In this document: positions 45,980 through 55,022 of the stretch, in pieces
Layout of the letters: each line of letters begins with the position of its first letter
Position numbering within the stretch: the first letter of the stretch is position 1
Program-made: the position numbers and the translations under genes
The notes under the pieces: model-generated
The model's database searches: none
The model's input: the letters and a program-made list of their open reading frames with translations, nothing else
What the model was told of the DNA's origin: nothing
NCBI GenBank assembly: GCA_937920345.1
Contig: CALGVA010000011.1
Location: forward strand, 5,493 to 69,492
Direction: 5' to 3'
Source: an uncultured Lachnospiraceae bacterium
GTDB lineage: Bacteria; Bacillota; Clostridia; Lachnospirales; Lachnospiraceae
Length of the DNA: 64,000 nucleotides

Positions 45980-46936
45980 TCATAACCACTTCACCGCATC
46001 CAGCGCATGATATGTAATGATGATCTGTGCCCCCGCCCGCTTCATGGCTGTCAGATTTTCCATTACGATCCGCTTCTCGTCGATCCACCCGTTGGCGGCT
46101 GCCGCCTTCACCATGGCATACTCGCCGCTCACATTATATACCGCCAGCGGCACTTTAAAAGTAAGCGCCGCCTCTTTTAACACATCCAGATATGCCAGCG
46201 CGGGTTTTACCATCACAATATCCGCGCCCTCCTCTATATCCGCCGCGATCTCCCTGAGTGCCTCCTGTCCGTTGGCAAAATCCATCTGATAACTCTTACG
46301 GTCGCCAAAGCCCGGCGCAGAGTGGGCTGCATCGCGGAAAGGCCCGTAATAAGCAGACGCGAATTTGGCGCTGTAAGTCATGATCGGCATCTGTGTAAAT
46401 CCTGCCTGATCCAGTCCTTCCCGTATAGCCGCCACACGCCCGTCCATCATGTCGGAAGGCGCCGCCATATCCGCTCCGGCTTCGGCAAGGCTCACCGCCA
46501 TCTTCACCAGATAAGGCAGCGTTTCATCATTTAGAATTTCTTCTCCGTGCACCATACCGCAATGTCCGTGAGAAGTATATTCACACAGGCAGATATCCAC
46601 TACAATGTATATTTCCGGATAATTTTCCTGGATATAACGGACTGCCCGCCGGGTGATCCCGTCCGCCGCATATGCCTGACTCCCTTGCGGGTCCTTGTGC
46701 CGCGGAATCCCGAAAAGCATAATACCGCCGATTCCCGCCTCTTTTATCTGCTCCAGAATCTCTTCCAGACGGTCGATGGAATATTGATAGATTCCCGGCA
46801 TGGACGCCACCGGATTCTTGATGTTTTCCCCTTCTATCACAAAGACGGGATAGATGAAATCTTTCGGATGCAGCCTTGTCTCCTGCATCATGGAACGAAT
46901 GCGCCCGTCTCTGCGCAGCCTTCTGAATCGGTACAT
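45980..46936 (-). CDS. hemB: Porphobilinogen synthase
   Basis: 318 residues; joins two 5-aminolevulinate molecules to porphobilinogen. The zinc-type cysteine cluster DICLCEYTSHGHCG is intact. Active-site lysines are in MTYSAKFASAYYGPFRDA and VKPALAYLDVL. N-terminal MYRFRRLRRDGRIRSM is typical. AAAAGGAG precedes the ATG. In related genomes hemB is usually next to cobA-hemD, but here the upstream side is an AT-rich island, so hemB/hemL probably depend on a promoter inside or at the edge of the island. Confidence 0.95.
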   Translation of the reverse strand: MYRFRRLRRDGRIRSMMQETRLHPKDFIYPVFVIEGENIKNPVASMPGIYQYSIDRLEEILEQIKEAGIGGIMLFGIPRHKDPQGSQAYAADGITRRAVRYIQENYPEIYIVVDICLCEYTSHGHCGMVHGEEILNDETLPYLVKMAVSLAEAGADMAAPSDMMDGRVAAIREGLDQAGFTQMPIMTYSAKFASAYYGPFRDAAHSAPGFGDRKSYQMDFANGQEALREIAADIEEGADIVMVKPALAYLDVLKEAALTFKVPLAVYNVSGEYAMVKAAAANGWIDEKRIVMENLTAMKRAGAQIIITYHALDAVKWL

Positions 46937-47013
46937 GGTTTTCTCCTTTTACTGCTTATTTTAAAACATATAATAATTAAATTTTTGATTTCATTCCCAT
47001 AACAGTACTAATC

Positions 47014-49914
47014 TTACATAGCGTTTATAATATTAAGCAGACTTTGATAGCTGTCAACATCGTGATACTTAACCTTGCTCGTGGACATCTCATTAAACAA
47101 CTTCTTTGCACATGAAATTTTCGCCTGCTCTATCGGTCTTAAATTAAGGCTTTCCATTGTACCTTTTGTTTCAGCAACAAAGAAAATATGTTTTACTTTA
47201 CCTTCATAAAAAGCAATCGCCCAGTCGGGAGAGTAATTACCCACCGGAGTAGGAATCTTGAAAGTCCTCGGAAGCTTTGCATAAACACACACTTCGTCGG
47301 CACCATCCAAATCCTCCACAAATTTTCTCTCAATACTCTTATCCGCAGAACCGTCAGTAAACACATAATCCTGAATTGCTTTTTTTGCAAGGAAAGCATT
47401 GTCAAAACTTTGTGTATGTTTTTCCGCTGTAAAAATTGTACTGTCATATTCCCCATCAACAGTATCATAAGAAATATGTTCAACTATCATGGTTGCTTTT
47501 TGTTCATTGATCAGTTTTACGACTTTAATAATGAACTCCTCCGGATTATTTTTGAACATATGCAATTTATCTATTCTGATACCCTGCAATATTGTAGATA
47601 CCGTCTTGCGGGTAAGCACTGTTCCCTCTGCCACTTTACCAATAAGGTCATATTTAATCCGACTCGTCTCGGCATGTTTAAGCGTTTGCGTTTTTGTCCT
47701 TTCGCCGGTGAAGGAAGCTCCTCGTTCAATCTCATATTCATTCATCTCTGACTTCTGACGGCCAACAGTTGCTGTGTATTGAAGTTCAGATACAAACAGT
47801 TTTTCATCTATATGAGAAATTGCTTTCTTAATTAACTCATTACTGTCAAATTCAACAGTATAAGCATACTTATGATTGATTTCTTTCCAAAGAGCCTGAA
47901 ATTCCTGCTTGGCAAAATTGTCGTTAAGTGGATTTTCTGTAATTTTGGTTTCATGTCCGTCCGTAAACATATCTTTCAGAACACTATCATCATAAACAGC
48001 CTGAATCAAGGTATGAATGCCTTCTGCCACAGGTTGCAGTTCTTCCGGGAATTCAGCAACTGTACCATTTCTTACCTCATGGCGATACTTATCTGTTACC
48101 TTACGCTTCACATCCACATATCCGTTTTGAATCAAATAAAACTCAATTAGATTCGCTTTATCTTCATCAATAAAGATGGATACATCATTCGCTTTGACAT
48201 ACTTTCCTTTAAAATATTCGCTGGTCGCAAATATTGGTCTGTCATAAAGAACTGTTTTAATATCTGACTGTAAATCAGATACAAATGTTTTGTAGCTCTC
48301 ACTTGCAACAACGGTCAACGTATTAATGTCATACACGGAGTCTCCACAATTTTGCACATCCATTCTGTTGCCATCTTGATTTACACAAAGACGCTGCCCG
48401 CGGCCTACTTCCTGCCGTTTTGCCGTATTACTATCAGAATGCTTCAAAGTACATATTTGAAATACATTCGGATTATCCCATCCCTCACGAAGTGCTGAGT
48501 GAGAAAAGATAAATCTCGTCGGCTCCTCAAAAGAAAGTAGTCTTTCTTTATTTTTCAGAATCAAGTCATAGGCAGATATATCGTCAGAATACTCACTACC
48601 GCGCTTTAACTGACTGTCAATACTCTGGCCAGTCTTTTTATCAATACTGAAATACCCTTTATGAATAGCATTTACATCACTGCAAGTTGATTTCAAATAT
48701 CTCTGATAAGGAGTGTCCAGCAAAGTTATATAATCGTTAAGAACGGTAATATATTCCTGTTCAAACATCTTTCCGTATTCGCCAAGAACTTCATTTCCAT
48801 CCTCATCATATTGACGATACTTCGCAACTTCGTCAATGAAAAATAAGGAAAGCGTCTTAATCCCCATATTATAGAGCTTTTCTTCTTTCTCAAAATGCGA
48901 AAGAATAGTTTCTCTTATCTGTATACGACGCATATCCTTCTCCGATACATCGCCCATAACATCCCCGGCTTTAATAACCTCACCATTTGTGAAGGAAACA
49001 GTCCCGAGAAGGGGATCAATTTCAGAAATAGTGTAGCCTTTATACTGCTCCATTCCCTGTGAAGTATAATATAAATCTTCATTGACACCAAGAATGCGTG
49101 TTTCACGGTTTATAGATTTCTTGTAACCAATTTCAAGCTCAATCTTCGCCATTGGCGGTTTCTTCGCCGACAACACAATCTGCTCAAGATACAAATAACT
49201 GTCCGTACCTCTAAAGTTTTTTACTTCAAAGCCTTTGACCTCGATCTTTTTAACCAGCTTCTTATTAAATGCATCTAATGCATCTAACACATAAATAAGA
49301 TTATGCTGTTTTGCATGGGTAGCTGAATAATTCAAGCTAAAAAGCGGGTTAAAATTTTTCAGTGCTTTTTGTGTGACATCTCCGCCCATCTTTTGCGGCT
49401 CATCCAAAACGATAATTGGTCTATTTGCCTTGATCACATCAATCGGTCGCCTAGAACCGAACTCATCACGCTTTGAATAAATAATACGAGCTTCCTTGCT
49501 TCGTCCATCCTCCTTAAGTGAAGAAGCAAACGCCTGTGTATTGATTATCATTACATTAATACCAACTCCTGATGAAAAATTATCAAGTTGATTCAAATTT
49601 GAACTATTGTAAATAAAGAAACGAGCTTTTTTCCCATAATGCTCCATAAAATGATCCGTGGTAATCTCAAAAGTTTTCTTCACACCCTCGCGAATAGCAA
49701 TACTTGGAACAACTACAATAAACTTGCTCCAGCCATAATGCTTATTCAATTCAAACATTGTCTTGATATATACATATGTTTTACCTGTTCCGGTTTCCAT
49801 TTCAATATCGAGGCTTATGCGCCCTAAATCCTTTATCAAGGAAGGGGACAGCTTAATATTATTCTGACTCGCAAAGTTCTGCTTAACAGAGCGTGTTATT
49901 TCGTATCTTGCCAT
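47014..49914 (-). CDS. Type III restriction enzyme Res-like subunit, N-terminus short, orphan
   Basis: 966 residues. SF2 helicase motifs: Walker A DIEMETGTGKTYVYIKT (about 38-50), VVVPSIAIREGV, DEPQKM (DExx box), LNYSATH (motif III) and REGWDNPNVFQICTL with RQEVGRGQRLCVNQ (V-VI). A C-terminal PD-(D/E)XK nuclease is visible in YSPDWAIAFYEGKVKHIFFVAETKG (Asp and Glu-x-Lys). The Walker A lies only about 45 residues from the ATG, while family members have a longer N-terminal part with a Q-like motif. A TAG eight codons upstream closes the frame. No Mod methyltransferase gene is near, so this is an orphan and probably not a working restriction system. Confidence 0.82.
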   Translation of the reverse strand: MARYEITRSVKQNFASQNNIKLSPSLIKDLGRISLDIEMETGTGKTYVYIKTMFELNKHYGWSKFIVVVPSIAIREGVKKTFEITTDHFMEHYGKKARFFIYNSSNLNQLDNFSSGVGINVMIINTQAFASSLKEDGRSKEARIIYSKRDEFGSRRPIDVIKANRPIIVLDEPQKMGGDVTQKALKNFNPLFSLNYSATHAKQHNLIYVLDALDAFNKKLVKKIEVKGFEVKNFRGTDSYLYLEQIVLSAKKPPMAKIELEIGYKKSINRETRILGVNEDLYYTSQGMEQYKGYTISEIDPLLGTVSFTNGEVIKAGDVMGDVSEKDMRRIQIRETILSHFEKEEKLYNMGIKTLSLFFIDEVAKYRQYDEDGNEVLGEYGKMFEQEYITVLNDYITLLDTPYQRYLKSTCSDVNAIHKGYFSIDKKTGQSIDSQLKRGSEYSDDISAYDLILKNKERLLSFEEPTRFIFSHSALREGWDNPNVFQICTLKHSDSNTAKRQEVGRGQRLCVNQDGNRMDVQNCGDSVYDINTLTVVASESYKTFVSDLQSDIKTVLYDRPIFATSEYFKGKYVKANDVSIFIDEDKANLIEFYLIQNGYVDVKRKVTDKYRHEVRNGTVAEFPEELQPVAEGIHTLIQAVYDDSVLKDMFTDGHETKITENPLNDNFAKQEFQALWKEINHKYAYTVEFDSNELIKKAISHIDEKLFVSELQYTATVGRQKSEMNEYEIERGASFTGERTKTQTLKHAETSRIKYDLIGKVAEGTVLTRKTVSTILQGIRIDKLHMFKNNPEEFIIKVVKLINEQKATMIVEHISYDTVDGEYDSTIFTAEKHTQSFDNAFLAKKAIQDYVFTDGSADKSIERKFVEDLDGADEVCVYAKLPRTFKIPTPVGNYSPDWAIAFYEGKVKHIFFVAETKGTMESLNLRPIEQAKISCAKKLFNEMSTSKVKYHDVDSYQSLLNIINAM

Positions 49915-50143
49915 ACATTTTTGTATTGAATATTTCTATATTTTTTCTATATCCATCTCGTTTCAAAAACTTTTAGTACCAAAACAGTACCAATAGCTAT
50001 TTTCTTTACTCATGATAGTTCGAGTGGTTTGCAGGTTGAATTTTTCAAACAAAGCCAGAACCACAATCCCACTATTAAAGTATAATATCTTCATGTTTTT
50101 TCGCAACACATTTGTTATCTGAATGATCCTTTTTTCAATATTT

Positions 50144-51757
50144 TTAACCAAATAAATATTCAAAAACCGCCGCCATGGCTGCATTTTTCATCTGCCTAGC
50201 TTTTACTTCTCCAACATAATATGCCATCATAAGCTTACTTTCTGTACTTTGTAATAAATCGCCAATTGTATTTATATTCAATTCTTTTAATTTACTTTTT
50301 TGCCATTCCGTTATTTCTAACACATCAATATTTTTATCTAATTGCTTTTTTAAACATTCCGACATATCTGGTTCTGTAAATTTAGGTACTTTCTCTAGCA
50401 ACTCACCATAGACTTTACTATTTGCTCCATATTCGCTCATTCGACCAAGTGCCAAATTGTTGATTATTTCCATTGCTCTTTGCTGTGGAGCAGTTTCAAA
50501 CGCAAGTAGACAACCTATATTTACTTCGTATCTTGTACCTATCTCCGCATTTGTTGCTTTTATTCCTAATGCTTGTTGCTTTATTATTCCCGTATATTCT
50601 AATATTCTCAAAGCTTCTTTCACTACTTGAGGACTGTTTCTATGAATCCAAAAATATGCTGTTGTACACTTATCTTTAACTAAAAATCTATCATTTTTAT
50701 CCTTTAATTCTGGTATAACTGTTCCTTCAATAAACTTTCTTCCCCAATCAATAAACATTGAATTTCCCGGATATTTTTCTGTCAAACCAGACTGTTCTGA
50801 CCATATTTCTTCTCTATAAAATTCTCGAAAAATGTTATTTACAGCATTACTGTTAAGTTTATTCACTCCTTCTAAGCTCCTTAACAAAAGCCTAGGGTTT
50901 CCACCTGAAGCATATGCAAGTATAGAAAAATTTTGCCCATTCTCCATCATACCCTTCAGCATCTCACTGTCATTAACCTGTTTTATTACCATCTCTTTCA
51001 TATTCTTTACATAATCTGTTTCTCTAATATCTCTACACATATTGATTACAACAGCATCATGCATAGGCTCAAAATTATCTCCAAAACAAGTCACACCTGG
51101 ATATATAGCTGCATTGCATTTTATGTATTGTGAACGAATTTCTCTAAAAAGTGTAAAAAATTGTCTCTGCTGTTCCGGAATAAAAACATGTGCAGCTTCA
51201 TCAATGTAACAAACAATCCTTTTTATTCCCAGTTCTAGACACATATCTTCTACCACGTCCATAAATTCATCTATTGTCGGTAGCTTGTTTACTTCCACCA
51301 TTTCACCTGGATTTCTCCATGTGTTTTCAAATTTATCATTTATATCCATTAACATATCAATGCTTTTACTATTAGTTGAATCTTCACTTGAAATATTTCC
51401 AAATCTCCATTTTGTTCCACTTATTATTCCAGCCTTTTTCAATTCTCTTATAATAGTTGTACAAATTCTATTCAGCATCCATAATTCAAATTGTTTTTTA
51501 TTTCCTGATTGAATTAATGATACACTTCTAAATGTAATAAACACAGGGAATATTTTGTCTCTATCATATTTTTCCTGCAATTCCATATGTGAAATTTTTG
51601 TTAAAAATGATTTACCAACACCTCGACTTCCTACCAACAAAACTGGCGACTGCGATTTTAGTTGTTCCAATATTTTCTTGTCATTATATGTCGGTACATA
51701 AAACTCTTTAATCTGATCATCACTCAGTTCTTCTGTTCTTATAATATAATTACTCAT
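50144..51757 (-). CDS. ORC/Cdc6-like AAA ATPase (537 aa)
   Basis: P-loop ATPase: Walker A PVLLVGSRGVGKSFLTK (about 37-53), Walker B with RIVCYIDEAAHVF (about 182-194), and sensor/arginine region ASGGNPRLLLRSLEGV (about 285-300). A winged-helix-like part follows (about 370-430). The C-terminus (ITEWQKSKLKELNINTIGDLLQ) looks like a helix-hairpin-helix/RNA polymerase alpha-CTD-like module. I place it in the ORC-CDC6-type bacterial ATPases. It starts 13 bp after the HEPN-like gene, whose stop codon touches the GGAG site. AT-rich codon use, unlike the flanking hem genes. Probably a defence or NTP-switch partner of the HEPN-like protein. Confidence 0.75.
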   Translation of the reverse strand: MSNYIIRTEELSDDQIKEFYVPTYNDKKILEQLKSQSPVLLVGSRGVGKSFLTKISHMELQEKYDRDKIFPVFITFRSVSLIQSGNKKQFELWMLNRICTTIIRELKKAGIISGTKWRFGNISSEDSTNSKSIDMLMDINDKFENTWRNPGEMVEVNKLPTIDEFMDVVEDMCLELGIKRIVCYIDEAAHVFIPEQQRQFFTLFREIRSQYIKCNAAIYPGVTCFGDNFEPMHDAVVINMCRDIRETDYVKNMKEMVIKQVNDSEMLKGMMENGQNFSILAYASGGNPRLLLRSLEGVNKLNSNAVNNIFREFYREEIWSEQSGLTEKYPGNSMFIDWGRKFIEGTVIPELKDKNDRFLVKDKCTTAYFWIHRNSPQVVKEALRILEYTGIIKQQALGIKATNAEIGTRYEVNIGCLLAFETAPQQRAMEIINNLALGRMSEYGANSKVYGELLEKVPKFTEPDMSECLKKQLDKNIDVLEITEWQKSKLKELNINTIGDLLQSTESKLMMAYYVGEVKARQMKNAAMAAVFEYLFG

Positions 51758-51770
51758 TCAAATTTCTCCT

Positions 51771-52478
51771 TTATTTGTATATTTCACTAATGCATGGTAT
51801 ATTACCTATGTTCACCATTATGCTATTTTCAAAACATTGTAGTTTCCCTTGTTTGATAATCTTTTCTAAATATCTCGTAGTAAACCCAAATGTAATAACC
51901 TTATTTATAGTCTCCGTTTTATTCGATATATCTTCAAACACTTGTTGATTAAAAGAAGTTTCTTCAGGTAAGAATTCCGATGTTATATAATTACTGTGAA
52001 TATATTCCGAGCACTCTCTGTAAACACATTTAGCCATATTAATCATTAATTTTGATGTTTCAACAAAACTTGGTTGAAATGCCTTTACAAATTGCGGACT
52101 AAATATCCCCTTATTACAATCAGTGATATCAGACCAATACAAATCCAACTCTCCATTCTTCCACATCCTATAATCTAATTCACACGTTGACAATTGAATG
52201 GCAAATAATGTCAACTCAAAATATCCTCGCAACGCAATAAAAGCGTATTTATACAATCCCATATTCCAAAATAACAACATTGCTTTATATTGTTCTAATG
52301 CCTGTTTATATATATCTTCTTCATATGAATCCTTAGCAAGTTTTATCCACAGTTCATAGTCTTCTGTAAAAACAGCAGCTTTCGCATGAATTCGCAAGTT
52401 AGCTCCTTGTAGAGATTGACTAATAATTTTTTCAAATTGCTTATTTATATTTTTATACTGCTCCAAATATTTTTCCAC
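51771..52478 (-). CDS. HEPN-like helical protein coupled to the ATPase
   Basis: About 235 residues, all-helical by eye. It has a Rx6H motif, YRECSEYIHSNY (Arg at about 154, His at about 161), at the end of a helix, preceded by a long helix with LYKYAFIALRGYFELTLFAIQL. Rx4-6H in such a helical bundle is the mark of HEPN ribonucleases used in toxins and abortive infection. No other motif. A GTG at 52478 is preferred over a TTG at 52496 because GAGGAATGG precedes it. It is followed after 13 bp by the ATPase gene. The HEPN assignment is an inference from one motif. Confidence 0.55.
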   Translation of the reverse strand: MEKYLEQYKNINKQFEKIISQSLQGANLRIHAKAAVFTEDYELWIKLAKDSYEEDIYKQALEQYKAMLLFWNMGLYKYAFIALRGYFELTLFAIQLSTCELDYRMWKNGELDLYWSDITDCNKGIFSPQFVKAFQPSFVETSKLMINMAKCVYRECSEYIHSNYITSEFLPEETSFNQQVFEDISNKTETINKVITFGFTTRYLEKIIKQGKLQCFENSIMVNIGNIPCISEIYK

Positions 52479-52559
52479 TTTTTCACCATTCCTCAAAATT
52501 TAATTTTTATAGATAATATAAGTATTTTTAACGCTTTAATACATCATAATTAACAATTA

Positions 52560-54107
52560 TTACAGCTTATCCTTCGATAATAAGTATTTTTTAGTCTTAT
52601 TCTTACCTTCACCCTGAACAATTCCACATTTTTCTGCCTTACTTAACAATCTGCTCGCAGTTTTGACCTCTACATCCAATAACTCCGCCGCAATGCTACT
52701 TGATATTTCATGATGTTCTTTAAGATACATTATGATAATATTCATCCTATCCTTTTCCTTATCGGACATTTTATTGGACATTTTATCGGACATTTTATCG
52801 GACATTTTATCGGACATTTCTCCGCTTTCATCAAACCCTTCTCTAATAAAAATTGTTGTTTCTAGATAAGTTCTTCTTTCATCAGTCTCAAACAAAGGTT
52901 TTGGAGAACCATTTTTTGATAATGCATTCAAAATTTTAGGTATGCCAGTCCCTTGTTTTTCAGAAAGGTCTATCTCCTTAAAAAATTCACCAATTCTTCG
53001 GTTTCGATATTTTCGTGCTTTTACCTTTCCTGCAGCAAACTTTTCCATATTCATATATCCATCCGGACCCGGAAAATTTATAATCATAATTCGGTCAATG
53101 TATACCCGCACTTCCACTGGAACATCCTCTCTATAGGATTTGTGAAATACCGCATTAACAATCGCTTCTTCCAATGCATTATACGGATAATTCACACATT
53201 TTACAGATTTCTCCTGATTCTCAATTTTGACAGTCTTCTCAATTATTACATTTGTTTTTATATAATCTAATACATCTGTTACCTGTTTCCATATCGGACC
53301 GGTAAATGTTTTTTCAAACATAATATTACCAGCTTCTGCTTCCCTCGTGTTAAACCTGACAAGATTAATTTGTGCCCCAGATATTAACTTATCTGGCCTT
53401 TCAGCAAACATTAATATCGCAATATTTCTTAGTTCTAAATCCGTATCTGTCTCATTCGCCACTTCTAATGCTAACAATAAATCGTCCATATTTCTATTAT
53501 TTATTTCTGTCGATAATGAGCTATTACTATCCCTTAAAAAGTCTTCGAGATATCCCCTTCTAATAGTATCAATATTTGCTCTGCGATTCACACGATCATC
53601 AAACGGAATGGCATTGAACTTTTCAAATAACTCTCCAATTTCTCCTTGTTTGGCAATCGTTGTAAGTGAAGTTGGTCTAATCCAATAGTACATTGTTTTA
53701 TCAGGCTTTTCCCCTGTCTTTTTGGAATATACATCTTTATGTGCTCTATATGGACCTGCATCACCTGCTGAACATTTCAAATAAAGCAAATGCGTATTTT
53801 TATCTGGATAATTTACAACTTCTATCTGTGGAATATAGCGTGGTTCAATCAGATTACAATACTGAAAAATTTCTTTCTGTATACCATCTAACCGTTCTTT
53901 GGGTATACCCTTAGGTGGTAAAATTGGGACTCCATTATCATCTTTCACACCTATAACAATATATCCGCCATTCACATTGGCATAATCATTTGCAAATGCA
54001 CAGATTGAATGTGTAATATCCGAAGGATTCCATCCTTCCTTATATTCAACCCTATTCTTTTCTACCACTTTACCCTCTAATAGAGTTTCTATTTTTAAAG
54101 ATATCAT
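52560..54107 (-). CDS. AlbA_2 (Schlafen-like) putative DNA/RNA-binding regulator with ATP-binding part
   Basis: 515 residues. N-terminal AlbA_2 domain: EKNRVEYKEGWNPSDITHSICAFANDYANVNGGYIVIGVKDDNG. The central part has YPYNALEEAIVNAVFHKSYRE and the C-terminal GHKL-like EKQGTGIPKILNAL, as in proteins often annotated as putative transcriptional regulators or RecG-related. Then comes a linker of five MSDK/MSNK units, and a winged helix (IIIMYLKEHHEISSSIAAELLDVEVKTASRLLSKAEKCGIVQ). The ATG at 54107 is chosen; GGAGG lies 11 bases upstream and a TTG at 54116 is possible. Such genes are common in defence islands; function not established. Confidence 0.75.
   Translation of the reverse strand: MISLKIETLLEGKVVEKNRVEYKEGWNPSDITHSICAFANDYANVNGGYIVIGVKDDNGVPILPPKGIPKERLDGIQKEIFQYCNLIEPRYIPQIEVVNYPDKNTHLLYLKCSAGDAGPYRAHKDVYSKKTGEKPDKTMYYWIRPTSLTTIAKQGEIGELFEKFNAIPFDDRVNRRANIDTIRRGYLEDFLRDSNSSLSTEINNRNMDDLLLALEVANETDTDLELRNIAILMFAERPDKLISGAQINLVRFNTREAEAGNIMFEKTFTGPIWKQVTDVLDYIKTNVIIEKTVKIENQEKSVKCVNYPYNALEEAIVNAVFHKSYREDVPVEVRVYIDRIMIINFPGPDGYMNMEKFAAGKVKARKYRNRRIGEFFKEIDLSEKQGTGIPKILNALSKNGSPKPLFETDERRTYLETTIFIREGFDESGEMSDKMSDKMSDKMSNKMSDKEKDRMNIIIMYLKEHHEISSSIAAELLDVEVKTASRLLSKAEKCGIVQGEGKNKTKKYLLSKDKL
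52761..52820. repeat. Five tandem 12-bp units inside the AlbA_2 gene
   Basis: Units ATCGGACATTTT, with one internal C-to-T change and one at the end, encode MSDKMSDKMSNK-type repeats. Units are in frame, so copy-number change by slippage would alter linker length without breaking the protein. Confidence 0.85.
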
Positions 54108-54169
54108 TAATAGCAAAACCTCCGTTCTGTCTCAAACCAGTTAAGCACTAGAGCCTTGAAAATTACTTC

Positions 54170-54358
54170 TTATTTATGAGTATAATCACTCCCCGATAAA
54201 CGACTCAAAAAGATTTCCATTATGTCATTTTCATGGTAATCCCATTTACTCAGTTGTGCCGATACATGTTTTTCTTTTGCAAGATTTTTAATTATTGCCT
54301 TTAATTGTATAGCATTTTCATAACAATATCTCCAGATATGTTCTGAGTCTTGTTTCAA
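54170..54358 (-). pseudogene. Truncated AbiEii toxin gene (N-terminal stub)
   Basis: A 62-codon frame begins MKQDSEHIWRYCYENAIQLK and continues AIIKNLAKEKHVSAQ, the normal start of AbiEii nucleotidyltransferase toxins. Then the sequence diverges (LSKWDYHENDIMEIFLSRLSG) and stops at SDYTHK. AbiEii proteins have about 250-300 residues, with a nucleotidyltransferase G-S motif that is absent here. It overlaps the 3' end of the antitoxin gene by 41 bp, as in intact abiE pairs. The toxin is therefore predicted inactive. Confidence 0.75.
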
Positions 54359-54911
54359 CCTTTAGAATTTTTGCATACTCTGATAAAATCGGAATATTTT
54401 TATCATACCCGGTTGTATAACGTTTAAATGCCTGCGTCATTACCTGAATATCCACACGGCTATGAGGTCTTAAAATATCACAAAGTGTCCGCTCCACGTT
54501 ATATGTTCTCACCGTATTTCCCCCCGGCGTAGTCACTTCTGTTATTCCCAAACCATATAACTCTTTTTTACACTGTGCGCATCGAACCCCATCTTCCTTT
54601 GGCTTTGTCAAATTATAATTCACCGGAAAAGTCATATGATATCTGTTTGGTGTTCTATCTGTTAAATCCCACAAAAACAATGCCGTTTCATGGGAATAAA
54701 TTCCTCTTTTAAATCGACTCTGCAAATTGAAAATCTCATCATCCCAGACTTCCGGTAAAATATAAACGCCTCTTGTGGACTTCTCAATCCTGCCTTTATC
54801 AACAAGATATTTGATGTTCCCGCGAGAAAAGCCTGCCGCAACCACCATTGCAGTAGTAACTGTGCCATTATTCTTTTTTGCCATCTTAATAATCTCTTCC
54901 GTTGCTCCCAC
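54318..54911 (-). CDS. AbiEi-type antitoxin (type IV toxin-antitoxin)
   Basis: About 197 residues. The N-terminal winged helix reads TVTTAMVVAAGFSRGNIKYLVDKGRIEKSTRGVYIL, followed by the AbiEi domain (GIYSHETALFLWDLTDRTPNRYHMTFPVNYN) with a CAQCKKE loop and RTYNVERTLCDILRPHSRVDIQVMTQAFKRY. AbiEi binds its own promoter and counteracts AbiEii. The GTG at 54911, six bases after AGAGG, is chosen because a promoter -10 box overlaps the more upstream ATG at 54953. The partner toxin gene is truncated, so this is a probable orphan. Confidence 0.82.
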   Translation of the reverse strand: MGATEEIIKMAKKNNGTVTTAMVVAAGFSRGNIKYLVDKGRIEKSTRGVYILPEVWDDEIFNLQSRFKRGIYSHETALFLWDLTDRTPNRYHMTFPVNYNLTKPKEDGVRCAQCKKELYGLGITEVTTPGGNTVRTYNVERTLCDILRPHSRVDIQVMTQAFKRYTTGYDKNIPILSEYAKILKVETRLRTYLEILL

Positions 54912-54948
54912 AATAATCCTCTGCTTTCTATTGACTTCTATGCTTATA

Positions 54949-54977
54949 AGCATATTATTATGCGGCATAATAGTCAA
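54949..54977 (-). promoter_or_regulatory. abiEi promoter with palindromic operator in the spacer
   Basis: On the minus strand TTGACT (54977-54972), 17-bp spacer and TATGCT (54954-54949). The spacer contains the perfect palindrome ATTATGCCGCATAAT (54957-54971). AbiEi proteins repress their operon by binding inverted repeats at the promoter, so this dyad is the likely autoregulatory site. Function of the operator is inferred. Confidence 0.6.
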
Positions 54978-55003
54978 TACATATATTGTTATATAATTAA
55001 ATT

Positions 55004-55022
55004 GAGCAGATCATGTCTGCCC
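55004..55022 (-). terminator. Possible terminator after cobA-hemD
   Basis: Stem GGGCAGA / TCTGCTC with a five-base loop, followed on the minus strand by CAATTTAATTAT. One G-T pair and a poor T run make it weak. It lies 40 bp after the cobA-hemD stop and may mark the edge of the island. Confidence 0.35.

Noticed and set aside
49963..50184. 73-codon frame on the minus strand between the ATPase and restriction genes
   Set aside because: It overlaps the ATPase 3' end, lacks a ribosome site and does not resemble the missing N-terminus of the Res subunit.
52761..52820. Tandem repeats considered as a CRISPR-like array
   Set aside because: Units of 12 bp are directly adjacent with no spacers, and they are in frame inside a gene.
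46973..55003. ATAATTAAATT at both island edges as attachment sites
   Set aside because: Only 11 bp, fully AT-rich apart from nothing else in common, and no integrase gene in the island; too weak to annotate.
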